Below, in pieces: positions 27,111 through 34,785 of a stretch of 64,000 bases of DNA (within the stretch, counting starts at the first letter, position 1; each line of letters begins with the position of its first letter). The DNA comes from JABDIP01 sp965237625. GTDB taxonomy: Bacteria > Pseudomonadota > Alphaproteobacteria > DSM-16000 > Inquilinaceae. The notes under the pieces are model-generated. The model worked only from the letters and a program-made list of their open reading frames with translations. It was not told the DNA's origin and made no database searches. Position numbers and translations under genes: made by a program. The stretch spans positions 1-64,000 of the forward strand of contig CBDEGD010000048.1 in NCBI GenBank assembly GCA_965237625.1, written 5' to 3'.

Positions 27111-27548
27111 GGCTCCTTCGACATCCGCCGGCGCTTTGGCAGGCTTGAGACTTGCGTCCCGCAGCATCGAAGCCAGCGGTTCGTGCCTCTTGGCCGCGCG
27201 GATTCTCCGGCACATGAGCCATGCGGTTTTGTAGGACACCTGAAGACTATTCTGCAGCTTCCTGGCGCTCACGCCGGCCGGCGACGAGCACATCATGAAA
27301 ATGGCGAGCAGCCATTTGTGCAACGGCAGATGCGATCCTTCGAAGAATGTGCCGATCCGCACCGTGAACTGTCGCCGGCATTCGCCGCATTTTCGCAGCC
27401 CGACGCGGGTGCTGCGCCCGGTAAGTGCGTAGATCCGTGCCGTCCCACCGCAATGCGGGCAGACCGGCCCGTCCGGCCAGGCGCGGCGCTCGATCAGTGA
27501 GACGGCTCTTTGCTCGGTGGCGACCGGTTCAATTCCCTCGATCCACAT
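27108..27548 (-). pseudogene. Truncated IS1595-family transposase
   Basis: 146 residues corresponding to the N-terminal half of an IS1595-type transposase. It has the zinc ribbon (CPHCGG...CGECRRQFTVRIGTFFEGSHLPL) and the helical KWLLAIFMM...KTAWLMCRRIR region. The ISXO2-like catalytic domain with its DDE residues is missing: after RRIRAA the frame runs about 30 residues and stops at TAG within the end of palindromic repeat B. Intact relatives are about 300 residues, so this copy cannot transpose on its own. It marks past mobile-element activity at the left edge of the PilJ block. Confidence 0.85.
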
Positions 27549-27817
27549 GCCGGTCCCTCATCCATGGGCGGGACCCAGCACGTTGGGTCGGACCGCCAGA
27601 TGGGTTCTTCAAGTACATAAAGCATGTTTACAGCGTGTTAAAATGACATCTGCTAGCAATATGGATTGCAACTAATAGGAATCCTTCGATGTTGTGCGGC
27701 GGTGCCAAATCAAGCTCGCCAGACGGGCGAAGCGAGTACGCGCCTTTCGGCTCGATGATCGGCGGATGCCGCCGTTTCCGGGCCGAACAGCAATTCGTCG
27801 AATTGGGGTGAAAGCTG

Positions 27818-28684
27818 ATGTTCGATCGTGCCGCTACGATCCTTGCGACCGCTACGCTGATATGGGCGATGGCGGTTCCCACGAAAGCCCAGGAGATTGA
27901 TTTCGACCATGTGATCTCCGTCGCCGGGGCTCAGGCAACCGCTTCTCAAGCGATGGCCAGCGAAGCCTTGCTGGTCGCGCTCGATATCGATCGCGAAGTC
28001 CGGCTGGAGAATCTCAGATATCGTCAGGATCTTTTCGATCGTACTTTGATCGGGTTGATGGACGGCGATGGAATTCTGGGTTTGCCGGCCGCATCGACTC
28101 CGGAGATCGCCTTGAATCTCGAACAAGCAGGGGTTCATTGGCAATCCACCAAGGCAGCATTGCAGGATGGGCTTGCCACCGGCGAGATCAGCCCCGACCA
28201 GATTGCGGTGATCGTCGCGGACAGTCTTGAACTGATGGCGGTGTTCAAAGTCATCGCCGCACAATACGCCGAAGAGGCAGCCCGGAACCGGCTGACATCG
28301 ATGCTGGCCAACTCGTTGCTGGAGTCGATTCACGGCACCATGCTGTCGCAACGCATGGCGACCGAGTTTCTATTGATCACCTATGGTCATGACGTACCGA
28401 GGAGCCGCGCCAATCTCGGCAGCGCGATCGTGCAATTCGATCAGGTGCTCAGAAATCTGGTGAACGGCAATCTGGAGCGGCGTCTTTTGCCGCCGCCGAA
28501 CGAGGACATCAAGGGTCGGTTGCTGCGCGCGCAGCGGGCGTGGGAGGACGAATTCCGGCCGATCATTCGCCGGGCGCTCGATACCGGCCAGATCTCCTCG
28601 CTGTTGGCCATCCAGATGATCGAGGCGAACGGCAATTTGTTGGAGCAGATGAAGACGATCACCAACATGTATGTCAGCCTGTGA
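27818..28684 (+). CDS. Secreted tandem PilJ-domain protein 1
   Basis: A 288-residue exported protein. The signal peptide is MFDRAATILATATLIWAMAV...KAQ. The mature part holds two all-helical repeats resembling the PilJ/NarX-type sensory domain (PF13675). The first, about 30-125, contains VAGAQATASQAMASEALLV and WQSTKAAL. The second, about 165-280, contains MLSQRMATEFLLI, LLPPPNEDIKGRL and AWEDEFRPII. PilJ domains normally sit outside the membrane at the front of chemoreceptors or NarX-like kinases; here there is no membrane anchor or output domain. The next gene is a double-receiver protein 70 bp downstream. A ligand-binding or partner role for a membrane sensor is inferred. Confidence 0.8.
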   Translation: MFDRAATILATATLIWAMAVPTKAQEIDFDHVISVAGAQATASQAMASEALLVALDIDREVRLENLRYRQDLFDRTLIGLMDGDGILGLPAASTPEIALNLEQAGVHWQSTKAALQDGLATGEISPDQIAVIVADSLELMAVFKVIAAQYAEEAARNRLTSMLANSLLESIHGTMLSQRMATEFLLITYGHDVPRSRANLGSAIVQFDQVLRNLVNGNLERRLLPPPNEDIKGRLLRAQRAWEDEFRPIIRRALDTGQISSLLAIQMIEANGNLLEQMKTITNMYVSL

Positions 28685-28754
28685 TGGCGCCTGACCGTCG
28701 GCGGGCCGAACCACCGTCTGCTGGCGGAATTCTGCGCCTGTTGGTGACCGGGTC

Positions 28755-29507
28755 ATGAAGATATTCGTGGTCGATGACGACAGGGATTTCGCCGAGGGAT
28801 TGGCGGATGTGCTGGAAATGGCCGGCCATGACGTCGAGATGGCCTTCAACGGCCAAGATGCCCTTGAGGTCCTGATCCAGCGGGATTTCGACGTCGCTTT
28901 CATGGATGTGATGATGCCGGGCATGAACGGCGTCGAGAGCTTTCTGGAAATCCGCAAATTCAAGCCGGACGCCAAGGTTTTCATGATGACCGGCTACAGC
29001 GTCGAGGAGTTGCTGAGCCAAGCCATCGAACATGGCGCGCTGGGCGTTCTCGACAAGCCGGTCGGCATCGAAGAACTATTGAAGAAGCTGGAGGGCGTAA
29101 AGCCGGAAGGCATGGTGCTGCTGGCGGAGGACGAATCGCGATTCCGCGACTGGGTCGAGGCGATTCTGAAGCAGCAGGGCTACAACGTCTGCGTCGCCAA
29201 TACCGGCCAGGAAGCCCTCGACCGCGTTCTCGACGGTGGGATCGATGTGCTTGTGCTCGATCTGCGCCTGCCCGTACTCAGCGGCGTCGAGGTTTATCTG
29301 GAACTCAAGCAGCGCGGCAAGGCGTTGCCGACGATCGTCGTTTCCGGACACCCGGAAGAGGAATCCGAGGCGCTGGACACAATGCGCGACCTTGCCGTGA
29401 CCGGCGTGCTGACGAAGCCGTTCGACCCAGTGAATCTGCTCAAGGCGTTGAAGTGGATATCTTTCGACGCGCCGGACAGCCAAAAAGGGCAACCCGGGGA
29501 CCGCTGA
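28755..29507 (+). CDS. Double receiver-domain protein (REC-REC), no output domain
   Basis: A 250-residue cytoplasmic protein of two CheY-like receivers in tandem. REC1 (about 1-115) has the acidic pocket VDDD, phospho-acceptor Asp51 in FMDVMMPG, MMTGYS and the Lys of LDKPV. REC2 (about 118-240) has AEDE, VLVLDLRLP, VVSGH and LTKPF. All key residues are present in both. It aligns closely with the first two receivers of the protein at 34786 (both contain DVMMPGMNGVESFLEIRK). There is no DNA-binding, enzymatic or kinase domain. It lies between two secreted PilJ-type genes on the same strand. A phosphate sink or protein-interaction role is inferred. Confidence 0.93.
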   Translation: MKIFVVDDDRDFAEGLADVLEMAGHDVEMAFNGQDALEVLIQRDFDVAFMDVMMPGMNGVESFLEIRKFKPDAKVFMMTGYSVEELLSQAIEHGALGVLDKPVGIEELLKKLEGVKPEGMVLLAEDESRFRDWVEAILKQQGYNVCVANTGQEALDRVLDGGIDVLVLDLRLPVLSGVEVYLELKQRGKALPTIVVSGHPEEESEALDTMRDLAVTGVLTKPFDPVNLLKALKWISFDAPDSQKGQPGDR

Positions 29508-29815
29508 TGCTCGGCGTCCTGGCAAATCCAATACTGGCTGCCATCTTCGGAGGCGTGGCGGAAGCGCAACTCTTCACCATGGGAAAAGGGCTGCTCAAAA
29601 TGAATCTTGAATTATTTGATGGCTCTTTAGATATTTTTAAAACAACGATGTCAAACATTGTAACTCAAAGCGGAGTCGGCGGTTGCCTGTTGGGGCCATT
29701 TAAGGACCGAAGAGGAATTCTCCCGACTCCCTGCAAATGCCGCGCAGGTACGTTTCGGCCACCTTGGAGCAATCTGAGGTTTATTGCGGCCGGATCTTGG
29801 GATTGGGGGATAGAT
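29508..29815. other. Intergenic region with TTTAGATAT motif
   Basis: 308 bp. The PilJ frame stays open back into the previous gene (to 29453), but no signal peptide or ribosome-binding site supports an earlier start. CTTTAGATATTTTTAA at 29625-29640 matches motifs upstream of 25280 and 26545 in the same island. A promoter for the second PilJ gene here is plausible. Confidence 0.4.
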
Positions 29816-30700
29816 ATGTTCAGGAATACGCTCATGGCCCGAGCGGGCGGGTGTAGTTTTCTTGCACTCTCTGTCCTCGGCACCGCGACGGCCGCATTTG
29901 CTCAGGAAGAGGTCGATTACGGTCACATGCTTAGTGTTGCCGAGGTGCAGACCATGGTGACGCAACGTATGTCGGTCGATGTGCTGCTTGTCACGATGGG
30001 CATCGATCACGATCTCAGCCTCGAGCGTTTGGAGAGTTCCCGGAACGAGTTCGACCGTGCGCTGAATGGTTTCCGCGATGGCGATGCCACATTGCGGCTT
30101 CCCGCGGCCGCCGAGTCAGAGCTTCTTCGTCCGATCGAAGAAGCGGTTCAGCATTGGGGTCAGATGGATGGCGCCATCACCGACTGTTTGACGGGCGTGT
30201 CGATGACGGCTGCACACGTCGACCTCATCGCCGATTCCAGCAATTCGCTACAGGATGCGTTGGAAGACCTGAACGACGGTCTGCGCGAGCGATCCAGAGT
30301 CGGTGAATCGTATTCGGTGCTCGGTGTCGCCATAGAGACGGCGAGCAGCGCACTCCTCCTGTCTCAGCAGATGACGAAGGAATTTCTTCTGGTCGCCTAT
30401 GGTCATCAGCTCGGCCTAAACCGAAACGCACTGCGCGAGACTGCCGAGGACTTCCAGAACGGCCTACAGGGCATGCTCGAAGGCGATATAGATCGGCAGT
30501 TGCTTGCTGCCCCGACTCCTGACATCCGAACGCAATTGCTTCGCGTCGAGCAGGTTTGGGAGAACGACTACCGTCCTCTGATCGAACGCGCGGTCAGCGA
30601 GGGAGACCTGAACGCGGGCGCGGTGGCCCGGATGGCGCAGGTGAACAGGACCCTGCTCCGGGAGATCGAATTGGTCGGCTCCATGTATCGTCAGCTGTGA
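29816..30700 (+). CDS. Secreted tandem PilJ-domain protein 2
   Basis: A 294-residue exported protein and paralogue of the proteins at 27818 and 30748. I chose the ATG at 29816 because a clear signal peptide starts there (MFRNTLMARAGGCSFLALSV...AFAQ). Repeat 1 (about 35-135) has MLSVAEVQTMVTQRMSVDVLL and LRLPAAAES. Repeat 2 (about 175-290) has LLLSQQMTKEFLLVAYGHQL, LLAAPTPDIRTQLL and VWENDYRPLI. TKEFLLVAYGH is close to TEFLLITYGH of protein 1, so a tandem duplication is evident. There is no membrane anchor after the signal. It is followed 47 bp later by the third copy. Confidence 0.8.
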   Translation: MFRNTLMARAGGCSFLALSVLGTATAAFAQEEVDYGHMLSVAEVQTMVTQRMSVDVLLVTMGIDHDLSLERLESSRNEFDRALNGFRDGDATLRLPAAAESELLRPIEEAVQHWGQMDGAITDCLTGVSMTAAHVDLIADSSNSLQDALEDLNDGLRERSRVGESYSVLGVAIETASSALLLSQQMTKEFLLVAYGHQLGLNRNALRETAEDFQNGLQGMLEGDIDRQLLAAPTPDIRTQLLRVEQVWENDYRPLIERAVSEGDLNAGAVARMAQVNRTLLREIELVGSMYRQL

Positions 30701-30747
30701 CACCACTGCTTCTTCGGCCAATGGAATCCAATAACGGGAGCACATCC

Positions 30748-31692
30748 ATGCGGAGATGCACGTCAAACGCCATCGGACTGCTGACGGTGTTCGTATCGCT
30801 GGCATTGCTGGCGGTTGCCGGACCGGCATCCGCGAACAATCTGCAACTGAAAGATATGATCGCCCAAACCGGCGTTCAGCGAACCATGGCATGGACGGTG
30901 GGCGCCGAGGTCATGCGCCTGGCCCTGAGGATCGACGAGCAGCGTGCCGTGGACCGGCTGCGCCATTCCCATGAACAGTTCGAACTGTCGTTGGAATTCC
31001 AGCGGCAGGGGCTTTCCGAGTTGCAGAAGAATGACGCCGCCAATGCCGACGCGATATTCGTTGCCATTACGGATGTGTCGCGAAAATGGGCTGCGGTGGA
31101 CGAGGCTCTTCAGCCGGTATGGGATGCCGGTACCGTCTCTGTCGCGCAAGCCCGGGAACTGTTCGACCTGAATCGCCAGCTCGGGCAGAGCATCGAGAAA
31201 ACTCTCACGCATTTCGATGAAGCGTCGAACCATAGCGGCGTCGTCACGGTGATCGGCAGGGCGATCCTGACGACCGAGCGCGAGCGAGCGCTGAGCCAGA
31301 GGATCACCGCTGATTTCATGGCTGCCGCGCTCAACTTCGATATGGAAGAGAGGCTCCAGCTGAGCGAATCGGTGGCGCGGTTCGACAGTCTCATGCGCGC
31401 TTTACAGAATGGCGATTCGGAACTCGGCCTGATTCCGCCACCGACCGCCGACCTTCGCCAGAAGCTGTCCCAGGTCGAGGTCATCTGGCAGCAGATGGCG
31501 CCCCATGTGGCGGTGGCTGTCGCCGGCGACCCTTTGACCCGCGAATCGGTCGACACCTTCGCGGTGTTGAGCGCGCGTCTTTTTGCCGAGCTCGGCATCG
31601 TCAACGAGTTGCTCGCCGGTTTGGTTCCGGGCGGCAGTCAGAACATCATCCGCTCACGCGGGCCGGCGCCGGATGATCGAAAGATGCTCTAG
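30748..31692 (+). CDS. Secreted tandem PilJ-domain protein 3
   Basis: A 314-residue exported protein, the most divergent of the three paralogues. The start at 30748 has AACGGGAG upstream and opens a signal peptide (LLTVFVSLALLAVAGPASA). Repeat 1 (about 30-125) contains MIAQTGVQRTMAWTVGAEVM. Repeat 2 (about 170-285) contains ERALSQRITADFMAAALNF and LIPPPTADLRQKLSQVEVIW. The last ~25 residues (GGSQNIIRSRGPAPDD...) have no counterpart in the paralogues. The stop codon TAG is the first three bases of the second palindromic repeat, so the tail may have been set by that insertion. Confidence 0.78.
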   Translation: MRRCTSNAIGLLTVFVSLALLAVAGPASANNLQLKDMIAQTGVQRTMAWTVGAEVMRLALRIDEQRAVDRLRHSHEQFELSLEFQRQGLSELQKNDAANADAIFVAITDVSRKWAAVDEALQPVWDAGTVSVAQARELFDLNRQLGQSIEKTLTHFDEASNHSGVVTVIGRAILTTERERALSQRITADFMAAALNFDMEERLQLSESVARFDSLMRALQNGDSELGLIPPPTADLRQKLSQVEVIWQQMAPHVAVAVAGDPLTRESVDTFAVLSARLFAELGIVNELLAGLVPGGSQNIIRSRGPAPDDRKML

Positions 31693-31821
31693 TGTCCCGA
31701 TCCTGAAATTCGCAAGAGCGAGTTCCAGGATCAAAGGGACACTAACTATATGATACTAGTGTCATTCAGCTTCCGAAATCCGGCACATGAAATGTGCCGA
31801 ACTTCGAAACCATGACACTAG
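31690..31821. repeat. Composite palindromic repeat, copy 2 (B'-A'), inverted
   Basis: B' (31690-31744) is a near-perfect palindrome bounded by TAGTGTCCC and GGGACACTA. An 11-bp spacer and then A' (31756-31821) follow, bounded by CTAGTGTCAT and ATGACACTAG. The order and orientation are the reverse of copy 1 at 26979-27110, and the spacer length is the same. The two copies thus form 132-bp inverted repeats around 4.6 kb that carry the transposase relic, three PilJ genes and the double receiver. Confidence 0.9.
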
Positions 31822-32251
31822 ATCGCGCCTGACCGACGCGGATTCGAGAAAGTGCCGCCAATGGGCATTCTGGATCGGCGTCCGGATGCTCCTCTCCCGA
31901 ACGGTGCCATGCAGGCGAGCGGCCGATACCAATTCGGAACATTATTATCGGCCCAATGCAACACATGGTAGAGCGCGGCCGTGAGGCGGCGAAGCCTGCC
32001 GGATGCCGCCGAACCGGCTGAAATCGTTATGGTTACCGCCGAACGGCGGTGACGCGGAGCGGCACCGGACGGTGCGGCACATTTACATCAAATTCCGCTT
32101 CTTTTCGCAGTTCATTAACCCACGCTTTACGGGTTGGCGTGCATACGTTTCAGGACGCAACAGTATTTGTATCGCCCAGCCGGCAGTCGGTTGGACCATT
32201 TGAACTTTGGCCGGAAAGCGCCCACGGCGACTCCAAGAGGGACAGCTCGTC
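31822..32251. other. Upstream region of the membrane kinase gene
   Basis: 430 bp with no convincing gene. A palindromic ACCGCC-GAAC-GGCGGT stem lies near 32036-32051, and an AT-richer stretch near 32085-32120 may hold the promoter. No close copy of the TTTAGATAT motif is present here. Confidence 0.35.
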
Positions 32252-34759
32252 ATGATCGGTAGTCTGCAAAAAAGAGACATCACACTATTCGGCCTGTTGG
32301 CGGCCATCTCACTCGCCATCGGTGTCGCCGGCTGGTTTGTGTCGGAAGAATTTAAGGAGCAGATGCTCCAGGAGACCGCCGAGGATGAGGCGCTGCACAT
32401 GGGCTTCTTCGTCATGGAGCGGCTCAGCGAGCCCTCCGCGACATTCGCCTATGGCGCCATTACCGAGCAGGATCAGGAGCTGATCAACATCGTTGCCGAG
32501 ACGGGCAATGTGTATCGGTACAGTTTCTACAATTCCGACGGCATCATCGTGGTTGCGTCCCGTCCGGGCGATCTGGGCAGGCGCATAACGGATTCGTTCT
32601 TCTTCGATGTCGTCCGTCAGGGTCAGACCTTTGTGCAATTCGATCAGGAAGTCGAATTCCATCCGGACGATATCGAGATCGATGTCGGCGGTGTGGCCGG
32701 CGACCGCGAGGGCCGCAACGCATTCACCTACGGTGAGGAGCGTGATTCGCGCACCTTCGTGGCCGAGGTTTACGTGCCGGTGATCCAGGATGGCGCCTTC
32801 CTCGGCGCCGTTGAGGTGTACGTGGACGCCAGTGGCCTGTCCGAATATCTGGTCGAGGAAGTCGAGGAGGCTCGTGTCGGCGCCGGCGGCATGCTTCTGT
32901 TGCTGGTTGTCGCCTTCGCCTTCGTCGTTCGCGGCAACATCGCCGATCGAAACCGGCAGCTGACAACGGTCCGGGCCGCCAGTGAATCGCTGTCCATGGC
33001 GGAGGAAGAAGTCCTGCGCCTCAACGCCGACCTGGAAAAACGCGTTAATGATCGTACCTCCGAACTGGGCACGGCCAACGAGGCCGTCACCAAGCTGAAC
33101 GAAGATCTGGAACGGCGCGTGGAAGAGCGTACCGATCAGATCTCCAAGGCGAACGATCAGCTCTACCGGCTGAACGAGAGCATGACACGCCTGAACGAAG
33201 GCCTGGAGCAGCGCGTTGAAGAGCGTACTTCAGCCCTGAACAAGGCCAGTGCCGACGTTCAGAAACTGAACCAGGAACTGGAACGGCGCGTTGAAGAACG
33301 TACCACCGAGCTGCATGCCGCGCAGGCAGATCTGTTGCGCAACGAGCGTCTGGCCGCCCTTGGTCAGCTGACTGCGACGGTGTCGCACGAACTTCGGAAC
33401 CCGCTGGGCGCGATCCGCACGGCGGTCTATCTGGTCGCCGGCCGCACCCAGGACAAGGGACTCGGTGTCGAGGGCGCCCTGGAACGCGCCGATCGCAGCA
33501 TCACTCGCTGCGACAACATCATTACCGAGTTGCTCGACTTCACCCGCACCACGGATCTGGCGCTGGAATCGGTGCCGTTCGACGAATGGCTGTCCTCGGT
33601 GCTGGACGAGCAGACGGTGCCGAAGGGCATTGCCTTCGAAAACCGGGTGTCGACACAGGGTCTGGAGATCGCGTTCGATCAGGACCGCTTCCGTCGCGTC
33701 GTCATCAACGTCTTCAACAATGGTTGCGAGGCGATGCTGGAAGAGGCCCAGAGCGGCAGCGACAAGCAGCATCAGATGACCGTCTCGTCGAATGTCCGCG
33801 ACGACCGGCTGGAAATCCGGTTCGGCGACAACGGCCCTGGCATTCCGCAGGATATCCTGGAGAAGATTTTCGAGCCGCTTTACAGCACCAAGAGCTTCGG
33901 TGTCGGCCTCGGCCTGCCGACGGTGCGCCAGATCATGCGTCAGCATGGCGGTGATATCGAGATGCAGAGCAATGGAGATGGCCAGGGTACGATGGTCCTG
34001 CTGTGGCTGCCGCTCAGCCTCGGCAAGTCCATGGCCGATCCGGCTGACCAGGCGCCTCAGCACGACGTGCCTGAGCACGACGCAGCCCAGGTCGCTGCCC
34101 ACGAAGCCGCCCAGAATGCGAACCGGGCAGCGGTGCAGAGCGTGGCCAGCCAGGCCGCCGCTGGAGCTGCCGTCGGGGACGCTGCCTGGGACCCGGATGA
34201 GCCCGCAACGCCCGCAACGCCCGCTACCGAAAATACCGGCGGGGCTGTTGGTGGCGCAGCCGGTCAGGCTGCTGCCGGATATGACGCCGGAATGGGCGAT
34301 CCGTCCGCTGGCATGGAGACCCCCAGGACCGCCGATCCGGCCGCCGGTGCAGCTGCCGCTGCCATGGGCAATCTGACCGCCGGCATGGAGGCCCCTAGGC
34401 CTGCCGATCCGGCCGCCGGTGCGGCTGCCGCTGCCATGGACAATCTGACTGCCCGCATGGAGACCACAAGGGTCGCCAATCCGGCCGTCGGTGCCGCTCC
34501 TGCGGGATTGGGCGATCAATCGACTGCCCGGGCTGCCGATCCGATGGCGGGCGCCGCTCCTGCGGGCATCGGTGATCAGTCGGCTGGCGGGATGACCCCC
34601 GGAGCCGCTGCCCCTGCCGCTCCCGGCACTGCTGATCCGGCCGCCGGAAGGCCGGCTGCCGAAGGCGCCGGTCCGGCCGCCGGAAGGCCGGTCGCCGAAG
34701 GCGCAGATTCGGCCGCCGGTGGGACCGGTGACGCCGATTCCAAAAACGCAGCGGCCTGA
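32252..34759 (+). CDS. Membrane sensor histidine kinase with coiled-coil repeats and long Ala-rich tail
   Basis: 835 residues; the ATG at 32252 follows AAGAGGGA. Helices at about 10-30 and 208-228 flank a periplasmic sensor domain shared with the protein at 25280. A cytoplasmic coiled coil (about 235-365) is built of repeats around LN.DLE.RVEERT. The DHp box is TVSHELRNPLGAIRTA with phosphoacceptor His379. The HATPase_c domain has FGDNGPGIP and GVGLGLP, so the catalytic residues are complete. Residues from about 590 to the end form a low-complexity Ala/Pro/Gly tail with repeated ADPAAGAAAAAM-NLTA units, unusual for a kinase. It lies 26 bp before the multi-receiver gene, its probable phosphotransfer partner. 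Confidence 0.93.
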   Translation: MIGSLQKRDITLFGLLAAISLAIGVAGWFVSEEFKEQMLQETAEDEALHMGFFVMERLSEPSATFAYGAITEQDQELINIVAETGNVYRYSFYNSDGIIVVASRPGDLGRRITDSFFFDVVRQGQTFVQFDQEVEFHPDDIEIDVGGVAGDREGRNAFTYGEERDSRTFVAEVYVPVIQDGAFLGAVEVYVDASGLSEYLVEEVEEARVGAGGMLLLLVVAFAFVVRGNIADRNRQLTTVRAASESLSMAEEEVLRLNADLEKRVNDRTSELGTANEAVTKLNEDLERRVEERTDQISKANDQLYRLNESMTRLNEGLEQRVEERTSALNKASADVQKLNQELERRVEERTTELHAAQADLLRNERLAALGQLTATVSHELRNPLGAIRTAVYLVAGRTQDKGLGVEGALERADRSITRCDNIITELLDFTRTTDLALESVPFDEWLSSVLDEQTVPKGIAFENRVSTQGLEIAFDQDRFRRVVINVFNNGCEAMLEEAQSGSDKQHQMTVSSNVRDDRLEIRFGDNGPGIPQDILEKIFEPLYSTKSFGVGLGLPTVRQIMRQHGGDIEMQSNGDGQGTMVLLWLPLSLGKSMADPADQAPQHDVPEHDAAQVAAHEAAQNANRAAVQSVASQAAAGAAVGDAAWDPDEPATPATPATENTGGAVGGAAGQAAAGYDAGMGDPSAGMETPRTADPAAGAAAAAMGNLTAGMEAPRPADPAAGAAAAAMDNLTARMETTRVANPAVGAAPAGLGDQSTARAADPMAGAAPAGIGDQSAGGMTPGAAAPAAPGTADPAAGRPAAEGAGPAAGRPVAEGADSAAGGTGDADSKNAAA

Positions 34760-34785
34760 ACCAACATTCCCTGGTGGAGAGACCA

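Noticed and set aside
29453..29815. N-terminal extension of PilJ protein 2 by about 121 residues
   Set aside because: The frame is open by chance into the preceding gene; the extension has no domain and the signal peptide with its ATG starts at 29816.
30556..30747. N-terminal extension of PilJ protein 3 overlapping PilJ gene 2
   Set aside because: It runs antiphase through a real gene; the ribosome-binding site and signal peptide are at 30748.
32207..32251. Earlier start of the membrane kinase
   Set aside because: The 15 extra residues precede the ribosome-binding site AAGAGGGA and are unlike the paralogue's N-terminus.
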